From assembly GCF_000372725.1 (NCBI RefSeq), contig NW_005195085.1:128998-192997 (forward strand): a stretch of 64,000 nucleotides of DNA. Reading direction: 5' to 3'. Below, piece after piece: positions 9,640-21,263 of this stretch; positions within the stretch are counted from its first letter, which is position 1; each line of letters opens with the position of its first letter. Source of the DNA: Emiliania huxleyi CCMP1516 (Eukaryota; Haptophyta; Isochrysidales; Noelaerhabdaceae). The notes beneath the pieces are model-generated. The model saw only the letters and a list, made by a program, of their open reading frames with translations. It ran no database searches and had not been told where the DNA came from. The translations under genes and the position numbers were made by a program.

Positions 9640-10491
9640 ATGGCGCGCGTAGCTATGACAGGGACCGCGGCCGCGGACCCGGTGGCGGACGGGGCTGGCG
9701 CGCAAGCGCCGGCCACCGTCGTACTGCCGGGGATGCGCAGCGGACCCTGGAATCGCTCCGATCGCGCGCAACTGGAGGACGCGGTGGGTGTCGCACGGTT
9801 GTTCGGTGCGTCGTGTGTCAGGCTGATAAGGCCTGGCTACGCGACCATCGAGGTCGACCTGAAGCACGAGAAGGCCGCGGGCGACCGCGAGTCGGTGAAG
9901 GTGGCGGAGCGCTCGTACATCGAGCGCACCGCGCCGAAGAAGAAGGAGCTCACTGATGAGCAGCTTGCGGCTCGAACCGCGTCACGCAAGGCCAAGAAGA
10001 TCCGGCAGAAGGAGCGCCGGGCGAAGGAGGCTGGCGAGCGCGCCGCGAACGAGGCCGAGAACGCGGAGCGCCCGCGCGCGCAGCTGCGCGAGAACATCGA
10101 GTACGTGATGGCCGGGCTGCGGTCTGCAGCTGCGCAGGCGCGCAGCCAGGCCGGGTCCAATATAGGAGTCGAATACTCGCTGCCCCCGGAGAGGGACGAC
10201 GGGTATCGACGCGGCCCCAGCAAGGTGTACGCCACAGTTCCCCAGGGGACCGTGGCGACGACGGTCGCCCCGGACTGGCTCGCGAACGAGCTGGCCGGGC
10301 GCGGCAAGATTGATGCGGCATGCCGCGACCGCATGGTCATGCACCTGATGACGGCCGCCGGCGCCTCGGCGCCGGCCGACGCCGTGTTCAGGTTCACGGC
10401 TGGCGAGGCAATGCAGACCGAGGACGACGACGAGGACGCCGACCGCTCCGAGGAGTATTCCGACGACGACGGGAGGGCGTCCGACTTGTAG
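9640..10491 (+). CDS. Unrecognised 283-residue protein with charged coiled coil
   Basis: One continuous frame runs from the ATG at 9640 to TAG. Residues about 85-150 are a Lys/Glu/Ala-rich helix (RKAKKIRQKERRAKEAGERA), and the C-terminus is acidic (EDDDEDADRSEEYSDDDG). I see no catalytic motif or signal peptide. A LINE ORF1-type or other element-derived protein is possible, because an introner-family repeat follows within 200 bases. A host nucleic-acid-binding protein is equally possible. Confidence 0.5.
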   Translation: MARVAMTGTAAADPVADGAGAQAPATVVLPGMRSGPWNRSDRAQLEDAVGVARLFGASCVRLIRPGYATIEVDLKHEKAAGDRESVKVAERSYIERTAPKKKELTDEQLAARTASRKAKKIRQKERRAKEAGERAANEAENAERPRAQLRENIEYVMAGLRSAAAQARSQAGSNIGVEYSLPPERDDGYRRGPSKVYATVPQGTVATTVAPDWLANELAGRGKIDAACRDRMVMHLMTAAGASAPADAVFRFTAGEAMQTEDDDEDADRSEEYSDDDGRASDL

Positions 10492-10689
10492 CTGGTCTCA
10501 CCCATATCTTACCCTCTGCCCCCCCCCTCCTGCTACCCCCCAGGCTAGATGGAGTAGTCACAGATAGCCCCACACAGCCCCTTACCCCGGGTACTACCCC
10601 TTCACCCTCGCCTCGCTGTGTTTCTGAACACGTAGACGACCACGCTGTGGGGGTTGTGTTATAGGAGTAGGAGTGGGGTGCAGGTTGCT

Positions 10690-10835
10690 CACCCACGGCA
10701 CCGGGCCGGTGCTTGCACTTTGAATGCCGTGGGGCTCCTGCCCGTGTCCGGGCGTGGAGATGCGAGGGTCGCCCCCCCTTGCCCCACCACTTTGTGTGTG
10801 TGGAGACGTTTACCTTACCTTACCTTACCTAACAC
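10690..10835 (+). mobile_element. Introner-family repeat, subfamily B, without a long CA tract
   Basis: It shares GCTTGCACTTTGAATGCCGT, GGGCTCCTGCCCGTGTCCGG and GTGTGTGTGGAGACG with the copy at 41035-41192. It ends in four CCTTA units. Family members at 17395-17718 and 18123-18294 (minus) are introns. Here no flanking exons were recognised and no clear target duplication is seen. Confidence 0.8.
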
Positions 10836-11500
10836 CTGATGACCATGTGGCACCATCGCTAGAGCGCCGAGGTGTACAATGGGAGCATGTGGGAGGGGTC
10901 CCGAAGAGGCCGAGGCAAGGTCAAGAGCGCTGCCACCGCGTAAACGCACTTGGCAGAGCGGCAAGGGCATCGGCCGTTCTTCCGCGCCCCTCGCGATGGG
11001 CGTTGAATCACACTGCTATTCGAGCTGTACTTAGTACTACGGCTTTACCGATGCGCCATGCGATCCTTGTGAATGTCAAAACGAAATCATCTCAACATCT
11101 GTATCTCCTCACTCAGACCTCACTCTATGGCTATGCGTCTTGCTCTTGGGCACTTGGGGTCCCCATCTCATGCAATGGGATGCGGTAGGTACGGGGGGGG
11201 ACGGCTTTAGTAGCCCTCATCCGCTCCCGGCCGCCCCGCGTCCTCTAGGGCTCTACCGTAGGAGGGTAGCTCTCCAAAAAAGACAGCGCATTACACCAGA
11301 CAGTCAGCGCCGCTGCGACACCCACGTGTACAAGGTCGCGCACAGATACAGGAGTCACCACAAGGACGAATACAGCGCCTGCGTTAGAGCGCGCGCACAG
11401 CGCACTCCGCACGGCGAGGGCGAGCGATGCCCTTTGCAACGCGCCCGGAATCTAACCTCTCTCCGCGCCCCTCGCACCTCCCGAGGCCCTCGCGGCTCAC
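10836..11500. other. No supported gene
   Basis: I find no exon with recognisable protein similarity, no tRNA and no strong repeat between the introner-family copy and the 3' part of the RING gene. Confidence 0.4.
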
Positions 11501-11506
11501 CTCTTA

Positions 11507-14393
11507 GCGCTGCAGGGAGGGGGAGGAGGTAGAGGAGGGGGGGGAGGGGGAGGAGGAGGCACCGGCGGCGGCCTCGACGTCAGCGGTGGCGCGGGCGGTG
11601 GCGCCGGCGGTGGCGGCGTCGGCAGTGGCGGCGGCAGAGGCGCAAGGCGCGGGCAGCGCCGCGCCGGCGTCGGCGATGCCGGCGCCGCCGCAACCGCCGG
11701 CGCCGCCGCTGCCGGAGGCTGCGTCGTTGCTTCGCGCGAGCCTGGGGTCCGGGCGGAGGAAGAGGCGGCCGTGCTCGTCGACGACGGGGATGGTGTCGTA
11801 GGAGGTGCGGGCGGCGGCAGGCGGGGCGGGGCGAGGAGCCAGGCGGTGCTCGTGAAGCGGCGGCCTCACCACCACCGCCTTGGGGGGGGGGGGGGGGAGG
11901 GGGAAGAAGAAGGGGGGGTCGGGCGAGAGGGGTAGCATGATGACGCGCTTGCGTGCTGTTTACAACTACTCTCATTAGTTTCGATTAACGCTGATAGTAG
12001 CAATAGTCGGCGTAGCAGTAGTAATAGTAGTATTACAGATGCTAATAATGGAGTGCCTCGCAGAAGGGTCTATCAGGCTCATTGCTATTCACAGCAGTAT
12101 GATGAGTACAATAGCGGAGTGCCTTGCAGAGGGGGCAGGTCGGCCGGTGCACGTGCTTGCTCGCCAGCCAGTGGCAGATGCAGCTCTGGTGGAACTCGTG
12201 GCCGCACGAGGGGAGCCGGGTGAGCACCTGGGTAGGGCAGGGCAGGGGTGGGGCGACCTAGTTAGAACCTGGGGCCAACAACGGCGAAGCCAATCAGAAC
12301 AGGAGTAGCAGCAGTGCTAGCAGACAGCAATGTGACATAGCCTAGCCCGGACGGTGTCCAAGATGGACGACGAGATACTGATGCATAGCCGCGAGGCCAA
12401 GGGGTCTCGCCTCTCGGCTGCATCTCGGCAGCATCTCGGCAGCATCTCGACTGCATCTCGGACTGCATCTCGGCCGCATCTCAACGACACCTCCCCCGGC
12501 AGGAACGGACCGATGCAAATCGCACACTCCGCCCCATCGCCTGGGGCAGCCACGCCGCCGCCCCCCTCGCCGCCGCCCTCGCCGCCGCCCTCGCCAGCCC
12601 TGCCCTTGGCGCCGGCGACGCCTTTCTCGCTACCGCCGCCACAGCCGCCGCCCTCGCCGCCGCCAGCCTCGCGCCCGCCCGCTGCTGCCGGCTGGGGCAT
12701 GGTACGTGTCGGCAGCTCGAGGAAGGCCTGTTCACAGGGAGCCGTGTGAAGAGAGACGCTGCCCACGGCGAGGCCGGTGGCGCTCGAGGGAGGCATTGAG
12801 GCGGAGCAGTACTACTGGCGGGAGGATGAGACTGGGCGCTCCTCACAACAATCGGGTTGACAAATGAGCAGCTCGAGGAGCGCCTTGAGCTCGCGTGGGT
12901 TCGGGTACCGTGGGGTAGGGGAGGGTGGGTTCGGGTACCATGGGGTAGGGGAGGGTGGCGTAGAGCGCCTTGAGCTCGCGTGGGTTGGTGGAGGGGTACG
13001 CGCCGCCGTAGCCCTCTGCTGCGTGCTGGGGACGGCGGCGCAGCTGGTACCTACTCATAGTCCGCCCAGTGGCTGGGTCACGCAGCCATGCCTCTCCCGC
13101 CCCTGGCAGCCGTTGCCTGGCGAGAAGTGACCATGGATGAGCCAAGACTCGGGTATGAGCACGCAAGGCCGCGGCGGCGCAGCTGGCACCGTCGGAACAC
13201 GCCCCGGCGGCGGCACCACCCCACCATCAGAAAGATGAGGACGAGGGCCGCCTGCTCATGTCCAATGAGCTAGCAGGACTAGGTTAGATACTCTCGGCTC
13301 CTCTCGGCTCCCTCTCGGCTCCCTCTCGGCTGCCTCTCGGCTACCTCTCCATACATCGGCTGCTCTCAGAAAATTCGGAAAATTTCGGCTCCTCTCGGCA
13401 ACTCTGGGCTCCTCTCGGCTCCTCTCGGCTCCTCTCGGCTACTCTCGGCTACTCTCGCCGCGACAGAGACCGACGGGAGCATTAGCGACGTGTCGCTGTC
13501 GTAGAAGCGAAACGCAGAGGAGCGGGGGACGGCGGAGGAGGGTTCGCCGGGCGGCGGGGAGGGCGGCGGCGACGGAGGTGGCGGAGGTGTCACGGTGCGC
13601 GGCGGAAGAAAGAGAGGACGCGGCGGCGAGGGCGACGCGGGCGGCGAGGGCGGGGACGAGGGCGGCGACGGCGGCGCAGGCGGCGACGGGTAGCACACGC
13701 CTGCGTGGAGAGTACGCCGACGTCAGGACGGGAAGGCGGTACTGTGCAGTGCATTCCAGGCGCCGCGTGAGTGCGAGGGCTGCGAGGACAGTGCAGCTGA
13801 GCACGTGCCCTCGCCAGCGCTGGTTGGGACACAGACTTCTAGCGGCCCGCGCCGTTGTCTTCAAAGTGGCTTTTCGCCTTCCAGTAGCACCCCCCGCACC
13901 AAGGAGTCGCCGCGCCCGTGCAGGTGTTGCAGTCGTACGAAAGGCTGTGTGTGTGGGGGGGTGAGTTCAGTGGGTAGCGGCAGGCGGAGGCAGCGAGGGG
14001 CGCGGGAACCGAAGCGAGCGAGGAGGTGTCTGCAGGCGTCTGACGAGTGAGGAGTGACCTGGTCGCACACTCCCCTTGGCAGATTTGGCAGCAGCACCCG
14101 CCAGCCTCGAGACGGCGAGAGCCGTGTCCGTGGATGGCAGCCGAGGGGAACAGGCTGTCGTCTGCGCCGTCTGCGTCGCCGGCACCGCTAAGTCCGCGTC
14201 GGACTAGGGTCTGCGGGGGCTCCGAGGAGCGGACCAGCTGCGTGCCGTTGCACCAGTGCCCGGGCGGGGCGAGGTCAGCCGGCGAGGAGCAGGCCGTGGA
14301 GGGCGGCGGCATCGGTCCGATCGCCGATCGATGGTCCGCGGAGAATTTAACAAAACAAAACAAGTCTCGCTCACGATTCTTCTTCGGGGACAC
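11507..14393 (-). CDS. Transmembrane RING-H2 protein with Cys-rich ectodomain (multi-exon, approximate)
   Basis: Reading the minus strand from 14393: a Cys-rich segment (CCCQICQGEC, CNTCTGAATPWCGGCY; the latter is PSI/plexin-like), a Pro-rich stretch near 13690-13560 (CYPSPPAPP), then SAFRFYDSDTSLMLPSV. An exon near 13262 gives AALVLIFLMVGWCRRRGVFR, a membrane helix with a basic stop-transfer. Then come RYQLRRRPQ and NPRELKALLELL. The RING is split: AECAICIGPFLPGEVSL (about 12530) and LPSCGHEFHQSCICHWL ... CPLCK (about 12227-12110). A downstream frame (11800-11507) may be the tail. This order suggests a membrane ubiquitin ligase. Intron 12968-12884 is GC-AG with the exon start duplicated. Exact exon ends are mostly inferred, and it could be two genes. 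Confidence 0.5.
12884..12968 (-). other. GC-AG intron made of exon duplicate plus CCCTACCCCACGGTACCCG filler
   Basis: On the minus strand the exon end CTCAAG is followed by GCGCTC, a filler with two CCTACCCCAYGGTACCCGA units, then CTCAAG and GCGCTC again. The same filler appears in the YCII gene intron 29602-29744, in the same sense relative to the coding strand. Confidence 0.7.
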
Positions 14394-14414
14394 ACTCGTC
14401 GCAGAGGCCTCGCA

Positions 14415-15013
14415 TTCGACAAGTCGGGAACGGCTCTACCCGCAACTTTATCGCTAACACGCGCGCACCGCCGAGCCTGTGGCGGGCGCGCTGCAGCCGC
14501 ACGTCTACCTTCGTCATAGTGCCACGACGTGCGGCCTAGAATTAGCACACGTGCCTCTGCTTGCATACACTCACACATTGGATTGTCATCGCCTGTGAGT
14601 GCGAGATAGGGCTGGCCGCTGGCGGCTAGCCCGTGAGGAGGGCGACCATAGACACCTCACTAACCCCACACACGGTCTCGTCCGTGCCTCGCCGGCCGGC
14701 GAGATTGCTAGAGGTGGAGCAAGCCTGCTCTAGCCTCGCATATTACCTCCTGTCGTCTGTTGTGATGTTGTGCCCTTGTTTGTTTCTCTTGGCACCTTGG
14801 AGTGCTGGGGGGGGCGACAGGAGGAATGTGGCCCTGAGTTATGTGTACGCCAACTCAGGGTGTGTGGCAGCCAGCTGGCTGTGTGTCTTGTGAGCTTGTT
14901 TGTGTCTGTGTGTCGTTCGTGCGTGTCGTCATCATCTGTCTTGCGTCCACCCATACCGCGTTGGTGTCCAGTCCGAGCCTGGCTGTTCTTCACCTTTCTA
15001 CCTACCTACCTAC
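14415..15013 (+). repeat. Dispersed repeat with (CTAC)n tail, left copy
   Basis: Large parts match the reverse complement of 15272-15620. Shared blocks include CTCTGCTTGCATACACTCA, GAGATTGCTAGAGGTGGAGC and TGGCTGTTCTTCACCTT. The copy ends in TACCTACCTACCTAC at 15013. It carries about 240 extra bases (about 14750-14980) absent from the right copy. The 3' tandem tail resembles a LINE/SINE-type end. Confidence 0.8.
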
Positions 15014-15271
15014 ACGATTCCAGAAATGGTTGTGTCCCCGCTCCTCGCTCGCCCGGGCGGAGGGCATGGCCGCGGAGGAGGCGAGTACGTGCTGCCAGGC
15101 CTTCCGCAGACAGCCTCTTGGCCAGACTGAGGGTCGGCTTTGCGTGGCGTAGCCCGTGCGCTGCGCTGTGCAAAGCTGCGTATACGGAGGGAGCATCCTG
15201 TGCTTCCACTGGGAGGTGCGCACCTCCTGCAGCTGGTAGAAGGCCGTGCCGCCGTGCGTCTGCTCCGTGGA
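15014..15271. other. Unique segment between two convergent repeat copies
   Basis: These 258 bases are not part of the repeat. An open minus-strand frame has HGGTAFYQLQEVRTSQWKH, but I recognise no family. It may be host sequence hit twice by the same element in opposite orientations. Confidence 0.4.
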
Positions 15272-15975
15272 GGTAGGTAGGTAGTAAGGTGAAGAACAGC
15301 CAGGCACGACAGGAAGTGATATGCGAGGCTAGAGCGGGCTTGCTCCACCTCTAGCAATCTCACCGGCCGGCGAGGCACGGACGAGACCATGTGTGGGGTC
15401 TAGTGAGGTGTCTATGGACGCCCTCCTCACGGGCTAGCCCTTCTCGCACTCACAGGCAATGACAATCCAATGTATGAGTGTATGCAAGCAGAGGCGCGTG
15501 TGCTGATTCTAGATCGCACGCCGTGGCATATGACTTGGGAGGCGTGCGACCTCAGCGCACCCGTCGTAAGGTCGGCGGGCGCGCGTGTCAGCGAGAGAGT
15601 TGCGGGCGGAGCCATACCCGACTTTTAGAGGAAGAGCCCCGCGCCACGGTTGCCAGCCGTGCCTTCGCGGGGGCCGCCCCTTGAGCCGCGTCTCGTCGCC
15701 ACTGTCCCTGAGTGCGTCCCGCCTTGGCGGCACACACTCGACGAGGACAGTCCGGCCGACGAGATCGTGTCGCGCGCCGGCGACGGTTGCGGCGTCGTGG
15801 TTTCGAGTACGAAGCGACGATGGCACGTCCACCGCCCTGCCTCCTGACCGGGCAAGGAGGGGCCTGCTCCCGTTCCGCGAGGAACAGGAGGTCCCCCCCC
15901 CTCCCCCGGCCTGAGCAGCGGCGGTGGAAGGCAGCCCCTTGAGTCGAGGGCGGCGCGACCATTGCCGCTCTCCAA
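15272..15975 (-). repeat. Dispersed repeat with (CTAC)n tail, right copy, extended
   Basis: Read on the minus strand, this continues from the 1838-2110-type block (15965-15695) into the block shared with 14415-15013, and ends TACTACCTACCTACCT at 15272. It therefore joins two otherwise separate repeat blocks into one longer element. Confidence 0.8.
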
Positions 15976-15989
15976 TGACCAGAGGCCCG

Positions 15990-16260
15990 GTAACTGCAGA
16001 TGGTCTCGCCGCCCCGCTCCGCCCCGCCCGCCGCCGCGCCGCGCCGCCGCCCGATGATTATTAAGTAATAATTAATTAACAAATAATTAATTACCCCATC
16101 CGCCGCCGCGCCGCCCCGCCCTGCGCCGCCCGCTGCCTCGCCGCGCCGCCGCCTCGCGCCGCTCGCCGCCGCGCCGCGCCCCCGCCCGATGATTAATATT
16201 TAATAATTATTACCCGATTAATAACGTGTGTGTGTTTGTGTGTGTGTGTCTGTGTGTTTG
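15990..16260. repeat. GC-rich blocks separated by AT-rich TTAATTAA-type islands
   Basis: Two CCGCCCGATGATTA blocks (16040-16080 and 16185-16225) each run into an island of ATTAATAATTAATT type, followed by a GTGTGTTTGTGTG tract. AT-rich islands like these sit inside introns elsewhere in the window. No flanking exons were identified here. Confidence 0.5.
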
Positions 16261-16265
16261 CCTGA

Positions 16266-17016
16266 TGGCAGGGAAGTCCAAGGCAGCTGCGAGCGGCAGG
16301 TGGCGTCGGCGACGTACTCAGGACACGATTGCGAAGCCCACAGCGCAGCATGCGCGGCAGCAGCTCGCCGGCGGCCCGCGTACTCGACCCCTAAATAAAC
16401 TCAAAGTCCACCACAGCCTCCAGCCACCGCCTCCACCCTTGAGCCGCCACCGCTGCCGCTCTCGACGCCGCCCACCGCGTCAGATTCCCGCGACGCGCGC
16501 GGTGAGCCGAGTCGCAGAGCCGCGCCGCACCAGCAGCAGCATCAGCACCAGCAGCACCAGCACCAGCAGCAGCAGCATCAGCAGCAGAGAGAGGAGAGCG
16601 CCTGCCGCTCTCACGCAGCCCGCAATCCGCCTGCCGTGCGCGATCGACGCTCGCAGACCTCCGCGTAGAGCACCGCGCAGTCTCCTCGAGGACCAACGCA
16701 GTCCAATCCAGCAGTGCAGGATGATGTACAGCAGTGCAGCATGAGGCGCCCGCAGAAGCGCTCGCAGAGCGGCGCGCAGCTCCGCGCACGCCACGCCGCG
16801 GATGGTCGTGCGAGCGCAGCGCGCGTCTCGGCGGCGAGCCGCGGCGCCAGCCGTCGCTCGAGAGAGCGGCGCCGCTGCGAGCGCGCAGCAGCCGCCGCGG
16901 CAGAGACGAGCCGCGGCGACGGCCGCACAACTGATAACTGCCAACCGTCACTCGCCCTGTCCGTGGACAGGGCGGGGAATATAAAAAACTCTACAGCACA
17001 CAGCTCCCTGCGTTGA
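16266..17016 (+). CDS. Weak candidate frame, low complexity, unrecognised
   Basis: The plus frame 16226-16744 includes a Ser/Thr run (SISTSSTSTSSSSISS) from a CAGCACCAGCAG microsatellite, and an overlapping frame covers 16714-17016. There is no domain and the composition is repeat-driven. I list it only because the stretch would otherwise be empty. It may be non-coding. Confidence 0.15.
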
Positions 17017-17280
17017 AACGGATTTCGCGATGCGCGACTAGCACTCTTTCGTGCTGCTCGCTCGCCGGTGCGCGGGACATGGCCTCCCGCGCAGCTCGCG
17101 CTCACTCGGCCTGCCTCCGCCTCACGGCTGACTGAGCACGCCATGGGTCCTACACTGCCGAGAGCCACCGAGGTCACAGGAGCCGTCCGCGGCGCGATGA
17201 TCATGATGCCATCGATCGGGGCTGCATGTGGTGTGGCGCTGGCGGCGGCACGCAGAAATCAACAGGGCGGCTCTAAGTTC

Positions 17281-19215
<1,935 letters not shown>

Positions 19216-19576
19216 GGCCGAGTCGTCGAGACAAGCGGCTGATAGTTGAACCCCTCTCGGTGTACCCCAGTCCAGCCGGCACCAACTTGATTCCCGGATG
19301 CGCGTCTCACGGCCGGGTCACGGGACGGGGAGGGAGGGGGGTGGATCCGTAAATCCGTAAATCCGTAAATTTGTAACCAAAAGCCACCAGAGAGTCCCCC
19401 ACCACACCCAGCTACCAGGCAGGCAGAGACACAGCACTCGCGACTTGCTGAGAAGCCGGGGGCTGGCCTCTCCAATGCTCGCGCAGCGCTGTCTGCACGC
19501 GCAGCGCTCTCCGGGGTCCGGGCGGCCCACACGGTGGGAGGGTCGACGACCGTACGACTGTAACGCTACGTATATC

Positions 19577-20384
19577 TCTTAACAATCACTATATTCGTGC
19601 TTGCCGAGCTGCGCCTCTGCGAGTGCGACTATCAACCCCTCACGCGTGCGCATAATCCCCTCCATCTTGTCGTACAGCCTTGTGACCTCTCCGCCTCTGC
19701 GGCATCAGCGCGCCTCGCCTCTGCCTCCATCGAAATCTGCAGCGCGTCGAGCTGCTCGCGCAGCTCGGTCTGCATCTTGGCCCGCATCTCGCCGATACGC
19801 CACTCACACTCAGCTCGAGCTGCATGATTTGCCTGGTCGGCCATCCGCTCGGCCGCTTTGATGTCGCGTTTAGCAGCCTGCTGCGCTCTCCTCAGGTTGT
19901 CGCAGTCGGAGCGCCTCAGCTCTTGTGCCGCAGCAAGCTCATCCCGCGCCGACGCGAGCGCCTTCTTCATAGCGTTCGCAGAGCGCTGCTCAGAAGCGAG
20001 CTCCTTGGTCTGTGACCGCAACTTCTCTTCCAACTCCTGCCGGAGCAGCATCTCAGCAGTCGCACTACTCGCGGCTGCATGGATGTCCGAGCCCTTTAGC
20101 GTGGTTTGCGCGTCTGTGCTGACGAGAGTGCGGGAGAAGCTGCCCTTGTGCTGCACAGAGATTACGCCAGCGGTAGCAGTGCTGCCTGGGGACACAACAA
20201 CATTGCTCGTGGCCGAGCTGGCATAAGCCGCCGCACCAGCCTCTGCGGCTGCAGCGGTGCTTCGGACCGCGTCGACCACTGCGCCTGTATCGTGCATGAG
20301 CACAGCCTCGAACGTACTGAGGTCGGCTATCCCGAGTTCGTTGAGCATGCGCTCCAGCACAATGCTGAGCTGCGTCGGTGCCAT
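19577..20384 (-). CDS. Coiled-coil protein, frame shifted near its 3' end
   Basis: The frame from the ATG at 20384 encodes about 235 residues. A short N-terminal helix (LERMLNELGIADLSTFEAVL) is followed by a Ser/Ala-rich linker and a long heptad-rich helix (QELEEKLRSQTKELASEQRS onward). Near 19690, in AGAGGTCACAAGG, the plausible continuation moves to another frame: TRLYDKMEGIMRTREGLIVA to the TAA near 19577. Either a short exon junction is missed, a base is wrong, or the gene has drifted. No enzyme motif is present. A structural or LINE-ORF1-like role cannot be told apart. Confidence 0.45.
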
Positions 20385-20761
20385 TTGTCACGTGTCCAAG
20401 GGAACGGACGTCGCCGAAAGTCCTTGTTCACGCCGAAAAGTACGTCTAACGCCTCCTGCTAGCTGGGGCACGCTCCCATGCGGCTGGGGGCCGCTCTCCA
20501 GCTCGATTAGGGCGCTTTTCGCGCGATTTTACGGAATTACGGATTGGAGGGGGGTGGCGTCACATAGGGGGAGGGGGAGACGCGCATCCCGCGGGAATCA
20601 AGTTGGTGCCGGCAGAGAGTGCCTCCAGATACAATGGAATACGTGTAAAAAAAGAACCCCCGCCCCGCGGTTTTTGCCGAAGTTGTCAATCGAAAGACAC
20701 TCTTATATGGCCCTCTCCCCTTCCAAGACCCACCAGAGCCGCAACCCCCCCCCCCCCCCCC

Positions 20762-21202
20762 TCACGCCGCGGACGCCTGCCCGCGCAGCGCGTCGGCCCT
20801 CTGTTGCAGCAGCAGCAGCACGCGGTCGCCGCGCGAGTACAGGCCCGACGCCACAAAATCGTCGCACAGCTTCTGCAGCCGCGCCGCCTCGCCGCCCTCT
20901 GCGGCGGTGGCAGCAGCCGCCGCGGCGCCAACCGCCCCACGCCCGCGCCCGCCGCCGCCGCCGCCGCTGTAGCCTCTGGCGGCGGCGGCGGGAGAGAAGC
21001 CGCCTCTGCCTTTCGAGCCCGCGGCGCCCGAGCCGCCCCTCGCGCCTCCTTTTGCCACGCCTGCAAGTGCACCTTCGCCGCCTCCTCCTCCTCCGCCTCC
21101 TCCTCCTCCTCCGCCTCCGCCTCCGCCGCCTCCGCCTCCCATGCCCAGCAGAGGGGGCTGTGGTGGGGCTGCGGCCTCGAGCTGAGACAGCTGCGCCTTG
21201 AG

Positions 21203-21263
<61 letters not shown>

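Noticed and set aside
20689-21142. Poly-Gly protein on its own
   Set aside because: The Gly run is part of the CEP120 C-terminal exon in the same frame, not a separate gene.
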